Positions 51,439 through 61,416 are shown, counted from the stretch's first letter. The stretch is DNA of 64,000 nt from Phormidium tenue FACHB-1050 (GCF_014696925.1 NZ_JACJQY010000013.1:44555-108554), one strand, 5' to 3'. The notes: generated from the sequence alone by a model not told the origin. A program made the numbers and translations.

Positions 51439-54423
51439 ATGATCAACCAATTTAAGAAACGCTTGCTGTTACAACTTGTGGCATATTTCTCGGTTCTGTC
51501 GATTGTCACAGTTTTAGTCGTTGCTGTAAGTGCAAATACACGCAGTCGTGATGCTCTGAGGAAATCAGTAATTGATAGACTCGCGGTAGCCACATCGCTA
51601 AAGGAAGCTCAAGTAAATCAATGGGTTGACAATCAACGGCGTGATGTAATTTTGATGACGCAGTTACCAGATCTGCTCGTTAATTCTGAGATCACTTTTA
51701 CGAAGGATCGCGAATCTCCAGAATTTAAAGCGGCTGTAGAATCTCTCCAGAAGTTTATGGCGGATGTATCTACTGTCAAACCAAATATTCGTCAAATTTC
51801 TATCCTGACAAATAACGGAATTACCATCGTTTCCACAGACAAACAAAAAGAAGGAAAATATCAGCCTCTCGGCAATACCACTACTTACTTTACTCGCGAC
51901 CAATCCCGCGTTATTGTTCCTAACTTCTATATATCGCCAATTTCAGGAAAGGCGGCGATGACTTTTGCTGCGCCTTTAATTAATAAATTGGGCGATCGCA
52001 TTGGTGTCGTGGCAGTTGATCTCGATCTGCAAGGGGTGGATGATATTATTCGCGAACGTACTGGACTAGGTGTGAGTGGTGAAACCTATTTAGTAGGTAG
52101 ACTGACCGCTAAAAATGTTCTGATTTCAGGGGCGGGAGCAGATAATCAGCAACTTGCCAAAGATATCAAAAGTGAAGGTATTTCCGCCGCCGCTTTAGGA
52201 AAAGATGGGGAAGGTTTATATAAGAACTATAAAACTGTTCCTGTACTGGGTAGTTTTATTTGGATTGACAACCTCAATCTAGCTTTACTTGCAGAAATCT
52301 CACAGTCAGAAGCTTTTGAGCCAGCTGATCGCCTAGCTCGTGATATTTTGCTGATTGGATTAAGCTCCGCAGGTATCTTATTGACTGCTGTGTACTTGAT
52401 TGCGCGAAGAATTTCTCAACCAATTTTAGCGATCGCTGATGCCGCCAACCAAGTTTCTGGAGGTAATCTTAATTCACAAGCGCCTGTATTAACTGAAGAT
52501 GAAATTGGGATTTTGGCGATCGCGTTCAATCAAATGACATCTCAACTTAAAGCTTCGGGTGAACAATTAGCTGATTACAGCCGTACACTGGAGCAGAAAG
52601 TCGAGCAGCGTACCAGTGAGATCAAAGCAATTATCGATAACATGGTCGATGGATTGGTGGTAGTTAATAGCGAAGATCAAGTTACTCAATTTAACCCCGC
52701 CCTTGCAGGCATGATCGGGATCAGCAGCAAAGCTATATCTAAAGCTGCAAGTTATAAAGAAATATTTAAAGCTGAAGAAATCACTAATCTAGTGATCAAT
52801 ACGAGAGAAAATCCCAAACAAGTCTTTAGTGAGGAGTTCTCTTTGCCTGATCGTCGTATTGGCAAAGCAGTTGCTACTTCGATTTTTGGCGAAGAAAATA
52901 TCTCAGAAGACACTCCATTGGGAACAAATTATTTGGGGACAGTAATTCTAATTCGTGATATTACTGCCGAAAAAGAAGTAGATCGAATGAAGACAGACTT
53001 CATCTCTACCGTATCCCATGAACTGCGAACACCACTTACTTCTGTACTTGGCTTTGCTAAATTGATTCAGAAAAAACTAGAAGAGTCAATATTTCCTCTA
53101 ATCCAGTCCGATGACAAGAAAGTGAACCGAAGTGTGCGCCAAGTCAGTGAAAATATTGAAATTATTGTATCTGAGGGAACACGTCTCACCAAGCTAATAA
53201 ACGAAGTTCTAGATGTTGCCAAAATCGAAGCTGGTAAAATGCAATGGAATATGCAGCCAATGGCAATTACGGAAGTAATTGATCGGGCTTTTTCGGCAAC
53301 TTCAGCCCTTTTTGAGCAAAAGGGATTAGCCCCAGTACGAGAAATTGAAGCGGATTTGCCAGATGTCTATGGAGATAAGGATCGTCTGATCCAAGTTGTA
53401 ATTAATCTCATTTCTAATGCTGTAAAGTTTACTGAGAAAGGCTGTATCACTTGCCGAGTGAGACAAGACAATCAATTTATTGTGGTCAGTGTTGTCGATC
53501 AAGGCGTAGGCATTTCCGAATCCGATCAGCCGAAAGTATTTGAAAAGTTTAAGCAAGTTGGTGACACTCTCACTGATAAGCCCCAAGGAACAGGGCTAGG
53601 ACTACCAATTTCTAAGGAAATCGTCGCCCATCACGGCGGCAAAATTTGGGTGGAAAGTGAAGTTGGCAAAGGTAGTACATTCTCTTTCACTTTACCGATT
53701 AGTACAGGAGCCGAACAACTTCCTTCCATTAATTTTGATATTCTCATTGAGCAACTCAAGAAAAGAGTTGTGACTGATGGTCAAACTCCAACTGACAGCC
53801 CAAGTGCAATTGATCATCCCAAAAATATTCTCGTTATTGATGATGATCCTAGCATCCGTAATCTCCTCAGACAGGAATTGGAAGCTAAAGGATATTCTGT
53901 GCGCGAAGCAGGAAGTGGACAAGATGCGATCGCCAAAGTACGAGAAAGTCGTCCTGATCTGATTACCCTTGATATTGTGATGGAAGGTATTAGTGGCTAC
54001 GATGTAGCGGCGATACTCAAATCCGATCCTGCGACATTAGATATTCCGATTATCATTGTTTCTGTATTAGATGACAAAAACAAGGGTCGCCATCTAGGTA
54101 TTGATAGTTATGTGACGAAACCCCTAGATATGGCGATATTGTTGCGTGAGGTAGATATTCTTTTATCTAGTAAAGCTTCTACAGGCAAAAAGATTCTCGT
54201 AGTTGAAGATAACTTTGGCTCGATTGATCTATTGATGGATATGTTGCAAAATCAAGGTTTCTTACCGTCTAAAATCTCTCCTCAAGATGATTTGAGAGCT
54301 AGTGCGATCGCATCTCAACCTGATGTAATTATTGCTAGTACCAAGTTAGCCGAGCAAGTACAATCTCTGCGTGCTGAGCAAAATATGGAACATATTCGTT
54401 TTTTATTAATTGCTGACCAATAG
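51439..54423 (+). CDS. Hybrid sensor histidine kinase (dCache-HAMP-PAS-HisKA-HATPase-REC)
   Basis: 994 residues. TM1 (about 9-31) and TM2 (about 303-325) flank a periplasmic dCache-like sensor. HAMP (326-378), PAS-like domain (about 395-500), HisKA with His527 in [11 protein letters not shown], then HATPase_c with [11 protein letters not shown] and [10 protein letters not shown], and [19 protein letters not shown] receiver domain follows with ILVIDDD, phospho-Asp845 (ITLDIVME) and VTKPLD. A second, shorter receiver-like segment (about 918-994) has Ile/Ala around the expected acceptor ([10 protein letters not shown]) and looks degenerate. It lies 72 bases downstream of the lipoprotein. Confidence 0.93.
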   Translation: MINQFKKRLLLQLVAYFSVLSIVTVLVVAVSANTRSRDALRKSVIDRLAVATSLKEAQVNQWVDNQRRDVILMTQLPDLLVNSEITFTKDRESPEFKAAVESLQKFMADVSTVKPNIRQISILTNNGITIVSTDKQKEGKYQPLGNTTTYFTRDQSRVIVPNFYISPISGKAAMTFAAPLINKLGDRIGVVAVDLDLQGVDDIIRERTGLGVSGETYLVGRLTAKNVLISGAGADNQQLAKDIKSEGISAAALGKDGEGLYKNYKTVPVLGSFIWIDNLNLALLAEISQSEAFEPADRLARDILLIGLSSAGILLTAVYLIARRISQPILAIADAANQVSGGNLNSQAPVLTEDEIGILAIAFNQMTSQLKASGEQLADYSRTLEQKVEQRTSEIKAIIDNMVDGLVVVNSEDQVTQFNPALAGMIGISSKAISKAASYKEIFKAEEITNLVINTRENPKQVFSEEFSLPDRRIGKAVATSIFGEENISEDTPLGTNYLGTVILIRDITAEKEVDRMKTDFISTVSHELRTPLTSVLGFAKLIQKKLEESIFPLIQSDDKKVNRSVRQVSENIEIIVSEGTRLTKLINEVLDVAKIEAGKMQWNMQPMAITEVIDRAFSATSALFEQKGLAPVREIEADLPDVYGDKDRLIQVVINLISNAVKFTEKGCITCRVRQDNQFIVVSVVDQGVGISESDQPKVFEKFKQVGDTLTDKPQGTGLGLPISKEIVAHHGGKIWVESEVGKGSTFSFTLPISTGAEQLPSINFDILIEQLKKRVVTDGQTPTDSPSAIDHPKNILVIDDDPSIRNLLRQELEAKGYSVREAGSGQDAIAKVRESRPDLITLDIVMEGISGYDVAAILKSDPATLDIPIIIVSVLDDKNKGRHLGIDSYVTKPLDMAILLREVDILLSSKASTGKKILVVEDNFGSIDLLMDMLQNQGFLPSKISPQDDLRASAIASQPDVIIASTKLAEQVQSLRAEQNMEHIRFLLIADQ

Positions 54424-54443
54424 TAAAGATATTAGGGTTCTGC

Positions 54444-54532
54444 AATTTAACAACTTGATTTTTGATAGCGCGACGAAGCTGCGCTATCAAAAATCAAGTT
54501 GTTAAATTAAGTGCTTCGCCTTAATTTAACAA
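54444..54532. repeat. Two overlapping, mutually exclusive hairpins
   Basis: Arm 1 (AATTTAACAAC, from 54444), arm 2 (GTTGTTAAATTAAG, from 54499) and arm 3 (CTTAATTTAACAAC, to 54532) share one sequence. Arm 2 can pair with either. The first hairpin also contains TTGATTTTTGATAGCGC / GCGCTATCAAAAATCAA. Confidence 0.6.
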
Positions 54533-54629
54533 CTCACAAATTTAGAACTTACGCAAAAGGCGATCGCCTTTTGCTATTGATCCACATATGAGTTATCCTA
54601 GACAAGCTGTTAAAAAACACACGCTTGAG

Positions 54630-54711
54630 GTTTCGGGTGTTTAGAGTTACTTGTAACTACTAGATTCCATCTCAGGCGCAAGGATAAACCCGAACACAGG
54701 AGAAAACTTAA
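54630..54711 (+). promoter_or_regulatory. Structured rpsB leader
   Basis: GTTTCGGGTGTTT (54630-54642) can pair with AAACCCGAA (54686-54694), enclosing a small AGTTAC/GTAACT hairpin. AGGAG at 54698-54702 is the ribosome binding site, right after the stem. A leader like this may mediate S2 autoregulation; no known family motif is confirmed. Confidence 0.35.
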
Positions 54712-55491
54712 ATGGGAGTCGTAACCCTAGCTCAATTGCTAGAGTCGGGCGTTCACTTCGGGCATCAAACCCGTCGCTGGAACCCCAAGATGGAGCCTTA
54801 CATCTTCACCGAGCGTAATGGCGTTCATATTATTGACCTTGTGCAAACCGCACAATACCTCGAAGAAGCTTACGCTTATTTGCGTCAAGCTTCCGAGCAA
54901 GGCAAAAAAGTATTGTTTGTAGGCACAAAGCGTCAAGCTGCTGGTCTGATTGCTCAAGAAGCAGCCCGTTGCGGTAGCTACTACATCAACCAACGCTGGT
55001 TGGGTGGAATGCTCACCAACTGGACAACGATCAAAACCCGTGTCGATCGCCTCAAGGATCTCGAACGTCGCGACGAAAGTGGCGCACTTGATCGCCTCCC
55101 TAAGAAAGAAGCATCTACACTTCGCCGCGAAATGGAAAAGCTACGTAAGTACCTTGGCGGTATCAAGCTTATGCGTAAGCCACCCGACATCGTGATCGTA
55201 GTTGACCACAAACGTGAGTACAACGCTGTTCAAGAATGCCAAAAGTTGAAGATTCCCATTGTGTCTTTGCTTGACACCAACTGCGATCCCGATAGCGTTG
55301 ACATTGGGATTCCTGCAAACGATGACGCAATTCGCTCGATCAAGTTGATCGTTGGCAAGCTTGCAGATGCCATCTACGAAGGTCGTCATGGCGATATCGA
55401 AGATATCGAGTATGAAGTTTCTGCTGAAGATGCTGAAGCTTACATCGAAGATGAAGCGATCATCACAGGCGATGAAGAGGAAGTTGCTTAA
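54712..55491 (+). CDS. rpsB: 30S ribosomal protein S2
   Basis: 259 residues. S2 landmarks: [60 protein letters not shown] and [20 protein letters not shown]. The acidic C-terminal tail (EEVA end) is common in cyanobacteria. In most bacteria tsf follows; here a strong terminator and a convergent toxin gene follow instead. Confidence 0.97.
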   Translation: MGVVTLAQLLESGVHFGHQTRRWNPKMEPYIFTERNGVHIIDLVQTAQYLEEAYAYLRQASEQGKKVLFVGTKRQAAGLIAQEAARCGSYYINQRWLGGMLTNWTTIKTRVDRLKDLERRDESGALDRLPKKEASTLRREMEKLRKYLGGIKLMRKPPDIVIVVDHKREYNAVQECQKLKIPIVSLLDTNCDPDSVDIGIPANDDAIRSIKLIVGKLADAIYEGRHGDIEDIEYEVSAEDAEAYIEDEAIITGDEEEVA

Positions 55492-55502
55492 AGCTTCTCA
55501 AA

Positions 55503-55539
55503 AATAAAAAAGGGGGTGCTAAGCGCCCCCTTTTTTATT
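55503..55539. terminator. Strong terminator after rpsB
   Basis: AATAAAAAAGGGGG and CCCCCTTTTTTATT arms around TGCTAAGCG, with a T-run, 12 bases after the rpsB stop. It also faces the convergent toxin gene. Confidence 0.85.
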
Positions 55540-55543
55540 GGTA

Positions 55544-55813
55544 TTAATAAACTTCATCGTGACTACCAATATCGACTAAAACTATTGTCTCATTTTGGAC
55601 TAAAAAAACACAAATAATGCGGTATTCATAGGTCAGACTAAAGGCATAAAATTCGCTAAGATCGCCTTTTAATTTATGTGTTTTTAGTGATGGATCAAAT
55701 GGATTAGTTTTAAGCTTTTCTAAAACTTCTCCATACTTGTCAATTAAGTGAGGACGTTTTTTAAAGAATTTGTGTTCTTTACGTTTATAGTCATCATCTT
55801 TAAATAATTTCAT
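55544..55813 (-). CDS. RelE/YafQ-type mRNA interferase toxin
   Basis: 89 residues, basic. The RelE fold shows in KFFKKRPHLIDKYGEVLEKL, THKLKGDLSEFYAFSLTYEY and RIICVF, ending VDIGSHDEVY, the usual YafQ/RelE C-terminus. Such toxins cut ribosome-bound mRNA. The gene overlaps the antitoxin gene upstream by 14 bases, so the pair is a coupled type II toxin-antitoxin module. It is convergent with rpsB. The frame is intact, unlike the decayed TA genes at 37806-38513. Confidence 0.85.
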   Translation of the reverse strand: MKLFKDDDYKRKEHKFFKKRPHLIDKYGEVLEKLKTNPFDPSLKTHKLKGDLSEFYAFSLTYEYRIICVFLVQNETIVLVDIGSHDEVY

Positions 55814-56057
55814 GTTTTAAATCTTGAATATAAGCTTTTACATCACTAATCTCGGTAAAGCCCGATAAACCTTCCTGTTTAATTTTTTGTATGGTTTTTA
55901 AGCATTGATGTTGATCTATTGCGAGATCTTTATCAGATTCTTGCTCTATCTCGCTATTAATTCCCAATCGAAAATAGTGAATCAGATCATATAGAGCAGA
56001 TAGTTTAGATTCGGGAATATATTGCAACTCGTTAATGATGGCATCTTTATTTGACAT
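55800..56057 (-). CDS. Type II antitoxin of the RelE-type toxin
   Basis: 85 residues, acidic and helical. Helices LQYIPESKLSALYDLIHYFR resemble small antitoxins of the DUF2281/Phd-like kind found with RelE toxins in cyanobacteria. The C-terminal half (KTIQKIKQEGLSGFTEISDV) would wrap the toxin. It is transcribed first, with the toxin start inside its end. No classical RHH, Phd or HTH motif is certain, so its family is open; assignment is by position. Confidence 0.72.
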   Translation of the reverse strand: MSNKDAIINELQYIPESKLSALYDLIHYFRLGINSEIEQESDKDLAIDQHQCLKTIQKIKQEGLSGFTEISDVKAYIQDLKHEII

Positions 56058-56093
56058 TGCTCGATACCTATAAAAGTAGTGTTGAAAATATTG

Positions 56094-57254
56094 CTATTGA
56101 TAAATTTTACCTAATAAAACCGATCGCTTAGCACCTGTGACACTGGGTAAATTGCCACAGCGTTCTTTGATTCTTAAATATCCCAACACCGCAAAGGCGA
56201 TCGCCTCTTTACTATCGCTATCAATGCCACAGTCATTGGTACGCATCACGATCGCAGGTTTAACTAAATCCTGTAAGCGCTCCATCAAATAGCCATTATG
56301 ACCACCACCACCACCGATTAAAACCTCATCGGGAAATACGGGCAGAAAGTCACGATAACTTTTGGCGATCGCCCTTGCTGTAAATTCTGTAAGTGTTGCC
56401 ATAATATCGCGATCGCTAAGTCCTCCACATTCCTGCAAACATTTTTCTAAATATGCAGGACTAAATAACTCGCGCCCAGTAGATTTTGGTGGTGCGGTGA
56501 CAAAAAACTCTTGTTCTAACCATTTATCAATCAATAGCAAATCAGGCTGACCTTGGCGGGCGATCGCGCCATCCGCATCAAACGCAACCCCAAATAATTT
56601 TTGTGATGCCATATCGATCAGGACATTACCTGTACCGTTATCAAAACCAAAAACTTTTTCTTGATTTTCTAGGGCTTTTGGAGGCAGGTAAGTTAGGTTA
56701 CTGATACCACCAATGTTTTGACATACTCGATATTTTGTAGGATCAGATAGCAACAAAATATCTAGCATTGGCACTAGGGGAGCCGCATGTCCACCTGCTT
56801 CAATATCAGCAACTCGGAAATCACTGATAGTTTTAATCCCTGTTAATTCGGCAATTACCGCACCTCGCCCCAATTGCACCGAATAGCCGAGTCCAGTTTT
56901 GCCGTCCTGAGGAGTGACTGGTGGGCGATGAAAAACTGTTTGACCATGAGAGGCAATCAAATCTGGTAAGCGATCGCCTTTCTCCATAATCGCGATCGCC
57001 GCTTGGGCAAAACTCTCGGCTATGCGATCGTCGAGTTCACATATTTGTTGTAGCGATCGCGGCGCACCTGCACAGACAGCTAATATCTCGGTACGCAGGT
57101 CGGCAGCATAAGGATAGGTATATCCTGCGATTAAGTTAGTTTCAAGTTTTTCATGGCGATCGATAATTTCCACCAGAGCTGCATCGATGCCATCCACCGA
57201 TGTGCCACTAATTAAGCCGATCGCTAATATTTTGTCCGTTGGCGCATTAATCAT
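56094..57254 (-). CDS. anmK: Anhydro-N-acetylmuramic acid kinase
   Basis: 386 residues. Phosphorylates 1,6-anhydro-MurNAc during cell-wall recycling. The AnmK signature is intact: GLISGTSVDGIDAALVEI, DLIASHGQTVFHRPP, FDNGTGNVLIDM and EVLIGGGGGHNGYLM. It overlaps the end of the PD-(D/E)XK gene upstream by eight bases, so it is read through from the accessory operon. Confidence 0.94.
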   Translation of the reverse strand: MINAPTDKILAIGLISGTSVDGIDAALVEIIDRHEKLETNLIAGYTYPYAADLRTEILAVCAGAPRSLQQICELDDRIAESFAQAAIAIMEKGDRLPDLIASHGQTVFHRPPVTPQDGKTGLGYSVQLGRGAVIAELTGIKTISDFRVADIEAGGHAAPLVPMLDILLLSDPTKYRVCQNIGGISNLTYLPPKALENQEKVFGFDNGTGNVLIDMASQKLFGVAFDADGAIARQGQPDLLLIDKWLEQEFFVTAPPKSTGRELFSPAYLEKCLQECGGLSDRDIMATLTEFTARAIAKSYRDFLPVFPDEVLIGGGGGHNGYLMERLQDLVKPAIVMRTNDCGIDSDSKEAIAFAVLGYLRIKERCGNLPSVTGAKRSVLLGKIYQ

Positions 57255-57888
57255 GAGTTGTAGCTAAAAAGATAGTAGCGATCGCTTTTAATATTTGCAG
57301 TACATCATAAAGATGATTGGTTCGCGACAACATTGAATAGGTTTCTGAAAAGTCATACAGTTTAAGCTGGGGATCAATCTTGATAAATATAAAATTATTA
57401 CCGTTTGTAACCATGCCAAATAATGGTGATGATTCTTGTGAAGAGGAGATCGCATAGGCAAGTGTTTGGGGAATGCCAACTTCAATATCAAATTCAGTTT
57501 CTTTGGATTCAATAATTACGCGCCAAAAACGTTCCTGTACGACCAAAAAATCAATGCGTCCCCGTAAGGTTTCATTCTCAACTGTGGTTTCAATCTCGAC
57601 AGATAATTCCGATCGCAAGCGAAATGGGGGATCGTAGAAACCAGCTAATTCCATTAATCGCGACACGACGATCGCATTGACTGCACCTTCAGTAACTTGT
57701 CCTTCCTCACGATGGTATCGAAAGCGTTGTCGAATTAAATCTAAAGTTTCTTGTTCTAAAGCTGTTAGTTGTGGTAACCCCTCAAACCACTCTGTAAAAA
57801 ATTGGCTATCAGTGGCTCTCTGTAGACCGAGCCTTTGATGGACATGGTTTAAGGTTTTGATAACCTGTGTGACAGCAGTTTGAGGCAT
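57247..57888 (-). CDS. PD-(D/E)XK nuclease-like protein (type I R-subunit N-terminus family)
   Basis: 213 residues. LTALEQETLDLIRQRFRYHR, EGAVNAIVVSRLMELAGFYD and the core RGRIDFLVVQERFWRVIIES-KE, which gives D...E-x-K as in restriction-endonuclease folds. Cyanobacterial proteins of this size are often annotated as restriction endonuclease subunit R although they lack helicase domains. Function unknown. It sits in a run with a coiled-coil protein 12 bases upstream and anmK overlapping downstream. Confidence 0.75.
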   Translation of the reverse strand: MPQTAVTQVIKTLNHVHQRLGLQRATDSQFFTEWFEGLPQLTALEQETLDLIRQRFRYHREEGQVTEGAVNAIVVSRLMELAGFYDPPFRLRSELSVEIETTVENETLRGRIDFLVVQERFWRVIIESKETEFDIEVGIPQTLAYAISSSQESSPLFGMVTNGNNFIFIKIDPQLKLYDFSETYSMLSRTNHLYDVLQILKAIATIFLATTHD

Positions 57889-57900
57889 TTTTTTATCTTG

Positions 57901-58266
57901 CTAAGCTTGTTTTCGATTTAGCATTTCAATCATCAGTCTAATGCTTTCGGCTTGAGTCTGAGCAACAATGGCTTGCTGTCTGGTAATTTCTTTGATTTCT
58001 ACCAATTCAGCATGGAGGGTTTCACGTTGCTCTCTGGCTTCCTCTCTAACACTGTTTATCTCAGCCTTGATGTTGGGCAGTTCAAGGTACAAAGCCTCTA
58101 TGAGTCTGCCTATTTGTTCGCCTTGCTGCTCTATCTTGTCAGCGATCCGATCTACTTTGTCAGCAAAACGATCTAACCGTTCATCTGTCCATCTTTCAGC
58201 CATTAGTTTAATCTCTGCGATCTCCCTTAAGTTTAAGTGATTCAGATCTGAAAAATTTACAGACAC
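57901..58266 (-). CDS. Coiled-coil protein of unknown function
   Basis: 121 residues with GTG start at 58266; the ATG at 58203 (MAERWTDERLDRFADKVDR) would give a 100-residue protein and may be the true start. Almost the whole chain is heptad-rich (DRIADKIEQQGEQIGRLIEA then a long helix to the end). Cyanobacteria encode many such short coiled-coil proteins, often beside the PD-(D/E)XK family found downstream. No function is known. Confidence 0.65.
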   Translation of the reverse strand: MSVNFSDLNHLNLREIAEIKLMAERWTDERLDRFADKVDRIADKIEQQGEQIGRLIEALYLELPNIKAEINSVREEAREQRETLHAELVEIKEITRQQAIVAQTQAESIRLMIEMLNRKQA

Positions 58267-58276
58267 ACAAAATTAT

Positions 58277-58699
58277 TTAAGTAATGTTCTTTATCAAAGA
58301 ACTAGTCATTTTCTGTAATTTTTTTGCAACTTCGAGCCTGTGACATTTTGAACAATCCATTTCGGCGCAAAGCAATAATATGTTTTTAGATTCAAGTATT
58401 TCAGCAACTTCTAGCAATGATTCGTTTGCTTTTGCTGCATCAGGTGGTATCCAATTACTCTTGCCTGATACATTGCCAAGTGCTGTTTTCGATATATAAA
58501 GAATGTCATGAGACGCACAAAGTTTTTGAATAGCATCTCCATACCATTTTCTAGTCCAAGCCCTTGGAGTCATCCTTACATCAATAACGCAAGTAACATT
58601 AAATGTCTTTAGACATTCTAGAAAAGAGTCATAGTCTTTCCTATTTCCATAACCAAAAGTTAGGATAGAATTTTTAGTAGAAATTGTTGAAGTAGTCAT
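58277..58699 (-). CDS. DUF488 family protein
   Basis: 140 residues from the ATG at 58699; a TTG at 58711 would add four. DUF488 features: ILTFGYGNRKDYDSFLECLK, VTCVIDVRMTPRAWTRKWYG and the cysteine motif LLLCAEMDCSKCHRLEVAKK (C-x-E-x5-CHR). The family is widespread in conflict and modification islands but its activity is unproven. It starts one base after the stop of the 270-residue gene upstream, so they are one transcription unit. Confidence 0.82.
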   Translation of the reverse strand: MTTSTISTKNSILTFGYGNRKDYDSFLECLKTFNVTCVIDVRMTPRAWTRKWYGDAIQKLCASHDILYISKTALGNVSGKSNWIPPDAAKANESLLEVAEILESKNILLLCAEMDCSKCHRLEVAKKLQKMTSSLIKNIT

Positions 58700-58700
58700 T

Positions 58701-59513
58701 TTATAAGTCAAATAAACTTAAAGTTTGATATTTTAAAGGTTCAATTTTTTGAGGATAAAAAATACCTATAATCATAAAAGTTTTCTTGTGATTTTTTAGA
58801 TTGCCTACAATGAAATAAAGGTCTTTTTTAGCTAAAAAATTGCCTTCTAGTTGTTCCTTAACTTTAATTATAGCCTCTTTTTCCTTACCTTCTAAAGTGT
58901 TCGATTGAGAGTTATTTCTACAATTTCTATAGAGCTGTGAAATTTCCCAATCACTTATAGAGTATGAGTGCTTTATGTTATCCATATCTGTAAACTGGTA
59001 GTAAAACTGATATGGTATTTTATCTAATTCAACTGATGGCTCAAACAAATCACCTTGATCTTGCACGGCTTGCTGCTTGCTACTCCATTCACGTTCAGTA
59101 GTCTTAGAGAAATATTTTTCTATACTTTTAGGTTTAACAATACCTAAGGATTTTCCTTGCGATTCAATTTCAAATATTGAATTAAATTGTAAAGGCAATA
59201 CAAGAGATTTGCGATCTTCCCAATTATTGTCTGTGCCTATAGTTCTAATGATATTTATCGATGTATCATTGATTCGATAGCTTTCTTGTCTATAATCTTT
59301 GTCGTTCCTTTCGATTTCAGCGCTAATAATAGACCATCTCTTATAACGCTTATCTGTATCTAGACCACGATATCTAATAGGGTAAATGCGAATCCACTGT
59401 AGAGGTTTTTCATCATCATCTAATAGGATGCCAGCCGTACAAACCGTTTCTTTATATTTAGTACTAATCGCTGGATAGGTTTTAGTCGCAATTAAAATTT
59501 TTCTTCTTTCCAT
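58701..59513 (-). CDS. Uncharacterised partner of the DUF488 protein
   Basis: 270 residues. Starts MERRKILIATKTYPAISTKY; then VCTAGILLDDDEKPLQWIRI and YPIRYRGL. That opening (short basic strand, TYP, CTAGI, WIR-YP) is one I recall beside DUF488 genes in other bacteria. The C-terminal half is helical and ends in a short beta segment (FMIIGIFYPQKIEPLKY). No catalytic motif is recognisable and no TM segment is present. It is the first gene of the minus-strand run down to anmK. Confidence 0.6.
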   Translation of the reverse strand: MERRKILIATKTYPAISTKYKETVCTAGILLDDDEKPLQWIRIYPIRYRGLDTDKRYKRWSIISAEIERNDKDYRQESYRINDTSINIIRTIGTDNNWEDRKSLVLPLQFNSIFEIESQGKSLGIVKPKSIEKYFSKTTEREWSSKQQAVQDQGDLFEPSVELDKIPYQFYYQFTDMDNIKHSYSISDWEISQLYRNCRNNSQSNTLEGKEKEAIIKVKEQLEGNFLAKKDLYFIVGNLKNHKKTFMIIGIFYPQKIEPLKYQTLSLFDL

Positions 59514-59678
59514 AACAAAATTAGCAAAAATATTGCTATCAAAGTTGTAATCGGCATATTAGAATCTCTGCTCTACTTTCCCAATAAAAATCTTACTACT
59601 TTAACAGTAATTTTTCAGCTAAAACTAAAATTTTTAGTTGATTTATTTTTGCGCCGCTTTCTTTAACAAATATTAAAA

Positions 59679-59701
59679 AAGGCGGCGCATTGCGCCGCCT
59701 T
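59679..59701 (-). terminator. Terminator of gnd
   Basis: On the minus strand AAGGCGGCG-CAATG-CGCCGCCTT is followed by a T-run (complement of the A-run at 59675-59680), just after the gnd stop codon. Confidence 0.8.
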
Positions 59702-59708
59702 CTTTGGT

Positions 59709-61133
59709 TTACTTCATCCACTCAGTGTGGAAGAATTCGCCTCTGGGCTTGTCGGTGCGCTCATAGGTGTGAGCGCCGAAGTAATCGCGTTGTGCCTGAG
59801 TCAAGTTTTGAGGTAGGCGATCGCGTCTGTAACTATCGAAATAATCAAGAGATGCACTAAACGCGGGGATCGGAATACCCAACTGTGCCGCCGCCATAAC
59901 CACCTTGCGCCATGCTGCTTCTTTAGTCAAAATCGTCTGCTTGAAATCGGGATCAACTAGCAGGTTAGGTAGTTGAGCATTGCGCTGAAATGCAAGCTTG
60001 ATCTTGTCAAGGAAAGCCGCACGGATAATGCAACCACCTTTCCAAATACGGGCAATTTCACCTAGATTCAAGTCATAGCCAAAGTCACGGGAAGCCGCAC
60101 CAAGTAGCGCCATACCTTGAGCATAGGAACAAATTTTGGAACAGTACAGCGCATCACGTACCGCATCAATAAATTCTTGGCGATCGCCTTCATACTTACC
60201 AGAAGTCGAACTGATTAACACCTTCGAGGCTGCAACCCGCTCTTCTTTATAAGAAGACATTACCCTTGCAGTCACCGCCGCGATCATCGTGGGGATCGGT
60301 ACACCCAAATCAAAGGCACTCTGTACCGTCCATTTACCTGTCCCCTTTTGCCCAGCCGCATCAAGAATTTTATTGACCAACGCATCTCCAGTGAGATCGT
60401 CAATCTTCGTAAAAATATCTGTCGTGATATCGATTAGATAAGAATCAAGCTCTGAGCTTTTCCAAGCGGTAAAGGTTTCATGCAGCTCACTCGCCGTCAA
60501 GCCCAAACCAGTACTGAGCAAATCATAAGCTTCAGCAATCAACTGCATATCGCCATACTCAATGCCGTTATGCACCATTTTGACGTAATGCCCCGCACTA
60601 CCCTTACCGATGTAGGTTACACAAGCACCATCATCGACTTGAGCCGCGATCTTAGTCACGATTGGCTCAATCTCAGCATAGGCTGACTTTTGCCCACCAG
60701 GCATCATGCTGGGACCATTAAGTGCGCCTTCTTCACCTCCACTTACGCCCATACCAATGAATTTGAGATTAATTGCCTCTAGCTCCACGGTGCGGCGATC
60801 GGTGTCGTCATAGAGCGAGTTACCGCCATCAATGATAATGTCACCTTCATCCAAAAAGGGAATTAGCTCTTTGATAACTGCATCAACTGGCGCTCCCGCC
60901 TTAACCATGATCAACATTTTGCGGGGACGCTCTAGGGATGCAACAAATTCAGCGATCGTAAATGTGCCTTTGAAATTTTTACCAGCAGCACGGGTTGCTA
61001 AAAACTTATCAGTTTTGTCGCGGCTACGGTTATAAACACTCATCGAAAACCCATTGCGCTCAATGTTTAGAGCAAGGTTTTCACCCATCACCGCCAAACC
61101 AATCAATCCAAAATTTTGCTTGTCAGATGCCAT
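59709..61133 (-). CDS. gnd: 6-phosphogluconate dehydrogenase, decarboxylating
   Basis: 474 residues from the ATG at 61133, preceded by AGAGAGGA at good spacing; the start at 61151 adds six residues and is less likely. Third step of the oxidative pentose phosphate pathway, making NADPH and ribulose 5-phosphate. NADP motif [20 protein letters not shown]; catalytic Lys/Glu region [20 protein letters not shown]; the [15 protein letters not shown] and [18 protein letters not shown] blocks are complete. Confidence 0.96.
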   Translation of the reverse strand: MASDKQNFGLIGLAVMGENLALNIERNGFSMSVYNRSRDKTDKFLATRAAGKNFKGTFTIAEFVASLERPRKMLIMVKAGAPVDAVIKELIPFLDEGDIIIDGGNSLYDDTDRRTVELEAINLKFIGMGVSGGEEGALNGPSMMPGGQKSAYAEIEPIVTKIAAQVDDGACVTYIGKGSAGHYVKMVHNGIEYGDMQLIAEAYDLLSTGLGLTASELHETFTAWKSSELDSYLIDITTDIFTKIDDLTGDALVNKILDAAGQKGTGKWTVQSAFDLGVPIPTMIAAVTARVMSSYKEERVAASKVLISSTSGKYEGDRQEFIDAVRDALYCSKICSYAQGMALLGAASRDFGYDLNLGEIARIWKGGCIIRAAFLDKIKLAFQRNAQLPNLLVDPDFKQTILTKEAAWRKVVMAAAQLGIPIPAFSASLDYFDSYRRDRLPQNLTQAQRDYFGAHTYERTDKPRGEFFHTEWMK

Positions 61134-61323
61134 AAAATCCTCTCTATTCATGAACGTCCATGAACAATATGATGCATTCCCAAAGTTAAGTCAGTTTTTA
61201 CTGAACTTAAGGACAAAGGTATCGTAAGCGCTGATTTAGCGGGGATCGCAAATCCTTTGTAAATCCTTAATACCATCAGCACCAAAAGTTCTACTTCTAT
61301 GGCTATCGCTTGTCTAAATGTAT

Positions 61324-61374
61324 AAGTAATGGCGACACTTCGCCGTCGCCATTACTTTTTTTTTTGGGGGGGGG
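61324..61374. repeat. Hairpin followed by T10-G9 homopolymer
   Basis: AAGTAATGGCGAC and GTCGCCATTACTT arms around ACTTCGCC, then ten T (61356-61365) and nine G (61366-61374). Confidence 0.7.
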
Positions 61375-61416
61375 ATTAAATCAAACATTAATTCAAACAT
61401 CAAGAAATAACAATAA

